7,231 nt of DNA, from assembly GCA_030631705.1 (NCBI GenBank), contig DAOVKQ010000028.1:1-7231 (forward strand). The letters are read 5' to 3'. Shown piece after piece: positions 6,363 through 7,231 of the stretch. Position numbers and translations under genes: made by a program. Numbering within the stretch: the first letter of the stretch is position 1; each line of letters opens with the position of its first letter. The notes beneath the pieces were generated by a model. It was not told the DNA's origin, searched no databases, and saw only the letters and a list, made by a program, of their open reading frames with translations. The DNA comes from Candidatus Omnitrophota bacterium (GTDB lineage Bacteria > Omnitrophota > Gorgyraeia > Duberdicusellales > 4484-171).

Positions 6363-7231
6363 CAGAGAGCGCTAAAACCAGCTCTTTATTGGAGAAAGTT
6401 GGATAATAAAACCGTAAATTGCCTTCTTTGTCCCCGGAAGTGTATTATTCCGGAAGGCAGTAGAGGGTATTGCGGGGTGAGAATCAATAAGGGCGGTAAT
6501 CTTTTTACCTTAGCATATAATAATCCCGTAGCTGTAGTTATTGATCCGATAGAGAAGAAGCCCTTTTTTCATGTTTTGCCTAAAACCGGGGCTCTTTCTA
6601 TAGCAGTTGCCGGCTGCAATTTGAGATGTTTGTTCTGTCAGAATTGGCATATTTCCCAAAGCCGGCCCGATGAAACCATAAATTATGATTTAACTCCCGA
6701 AGATATAGTTGCTCTGGCTAAGAAATACCGCACGCCGTCAATAGTTTTTACTTATACCGAACCTACGGTATTCTATGAATATATGCTTGATATTGCTAAA
6801 TTGGCAAAGAAGGAAGGTTTATTTGTGGGAATGCATAGCTGCGGCTATATTAATCCCGAACCGCTAAAAGAGCTGCTTGGATATCTCGATTTCGTAAATG
6901 TAGATTTGAAAGCTTTCAGCGAAGAGTTCTATAATCAATTAAGCCAGGGAGCGCATTTACAGCCTGTATTGACTAGTTTAAAAACAATAAGCGATTTTGG
7001 CATACATTTGGAAATAACTAATTTAATAATTCCCACAAGGAATGATTCCCCGGAGTTGATACGCGCGATGTGCGGTTGGATAAGGGATAATTTAGGTTCT
7101 CATATCCCTTTGCATTTTTCTCGTTTTTTCCCGCAGTATAAACTGAAAAATCTTCCCCCCACACCTATAAACAAACTAAAAGAGGCATACAAACTGGCTA
7201 GGGAATCCGGGCTGATTTATGTCTATATAGG
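6273..7231 (+). CDS. amrS: AmmeMemoRadiSam-type radical SAM enzyme with signal peptide, 3' end outside window
   Basis: 319 residues are visible and the frame is still open at the window end. The protein is related to pyruvate formate-lyase activating enzymes and belongs to the radical SAM member of the AmmeMemoRadiSam set; its reaction is not known to me. Residues 1-30 look like a Sec signal peptide. A Cys-rich N-terminal motif follows (C50, C53, C57, C67, in CxxCPRxC and GYCGVR). Then comes DPIEKKPFFHVLP and the radical SAM cluster motif C115-x3-C119-x2-C122 (GCNLRCLFCQNW). Later family blocks are FTYTEPTVFYEYM (159-171), NVDLKAF, EITNLIIPTRNDSP, and HFSRFFPQYKL with PPTP near the cut. HSCGYI (188-193) has Cys190 where relatives, as I recall them, usually have Asn. 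The partner AMMECR1 and Memo genes are not in the window. Other activating enzymes lack the N-terminal CPRxC/CGVR block, so the family call is firm, while the symbol is provisional. Confidence 0.88.
   Translation, partial: MSKNKVLFVVKTVLLLMFVLVSFSNSEVSAQRALKPALYWRKLDNKTVNCLLCPRKCIIPEGSRGYCGVRINKGGNLFTLAYNNPVAVVIDPIEKKPFFHVLPKTGALSIAVAGCNLRCLFCQNWHISQSRPDETINYDLTPEDIVALAKKYRTPSIVFTYTEPTVFYEYMLDIAKLAKKEGLFVGMHSCGYINPEPLKELLGYLDFVNVDLKAFSEEFYNQLSQGAHLQPVLTSLKTISDFGIHLEITNLIIPTRNDSPELIRAMCGWIRDNLGSHIPLHFSRFFPQYKLKNLPPTPINKLKEAYKLARESGLIYVYI

Noticed and set aside
6399..6401. TTG at codon 43 of the radical SAM gene as a leaderless cytoplasmic start (GGAG lies 4 bases before it)
   Set aside because: It would drop the conserved ALYWRKL segment, TTG is a rare start, and the ATG at 6273 has a better-spaced ribosome site.

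Overview
The window is a dense, single-strand (+) run of six protein genes, cut at both ends. No rRNA, tRNA, CRISPR array, transposase or attachment site is visible. Base composition is moderate to AT-rich, and the membrane-protein genes are T-rich, as hydrophobic codons require. Gene content (leucine and shikimate biosynthesis, a type IV prepilin peptidase, a spermidine-synthase-like membrane protein and an AmmeMemoRadiSam-type radical SAM enzyme) suggests a Gram-negative-like bacterium of an uncultured lineage. From general impression of gene style, Candidatus Omnitrophota or a neighbouring phylum is my best guess. No marker gene here can prove that.

Left block (1-3941): the 3' part of leuA (2-isopropylmalate synthase), then aroE (shikimate dehydrogenase), a prepilin peptidase gene, and aroC (chorismate synthase). 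leuA and aroE overlap by 1 base, aroE and the peptidase by 4 bases, and aroC follows after 39 bases. This looks like one transcription unit. It makes the leucine precursor, runs two steps of the shikimate pathway (dehydroshikimate to shikimate, and EPSP to chorismate), and includes an inner-membrane peptidase that matures type IV pilins or type II secretion pseudopilins.

Gap (3942-4055): about 114 bases without a gene. No convincing terminator or promoter is visible, so it is unclear whether the right block has its own transcript.

Right block (4056-7231): a large membrane protein with a spermidine-synthase-like Rossmann domain between two multi-helix membrane bundles that resemble each other. 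Three bases later comes a radical SAM enzyme of the AmmeMemoRadiSam type, whose 3' end lies beyond the window. The radical SAM protein carries an apparent Sec signal peptide, so both proteins seem tied to the membrane or envelope. This pair is the least understood part of the window. Its substrate cannot be deduced from sequence alone.
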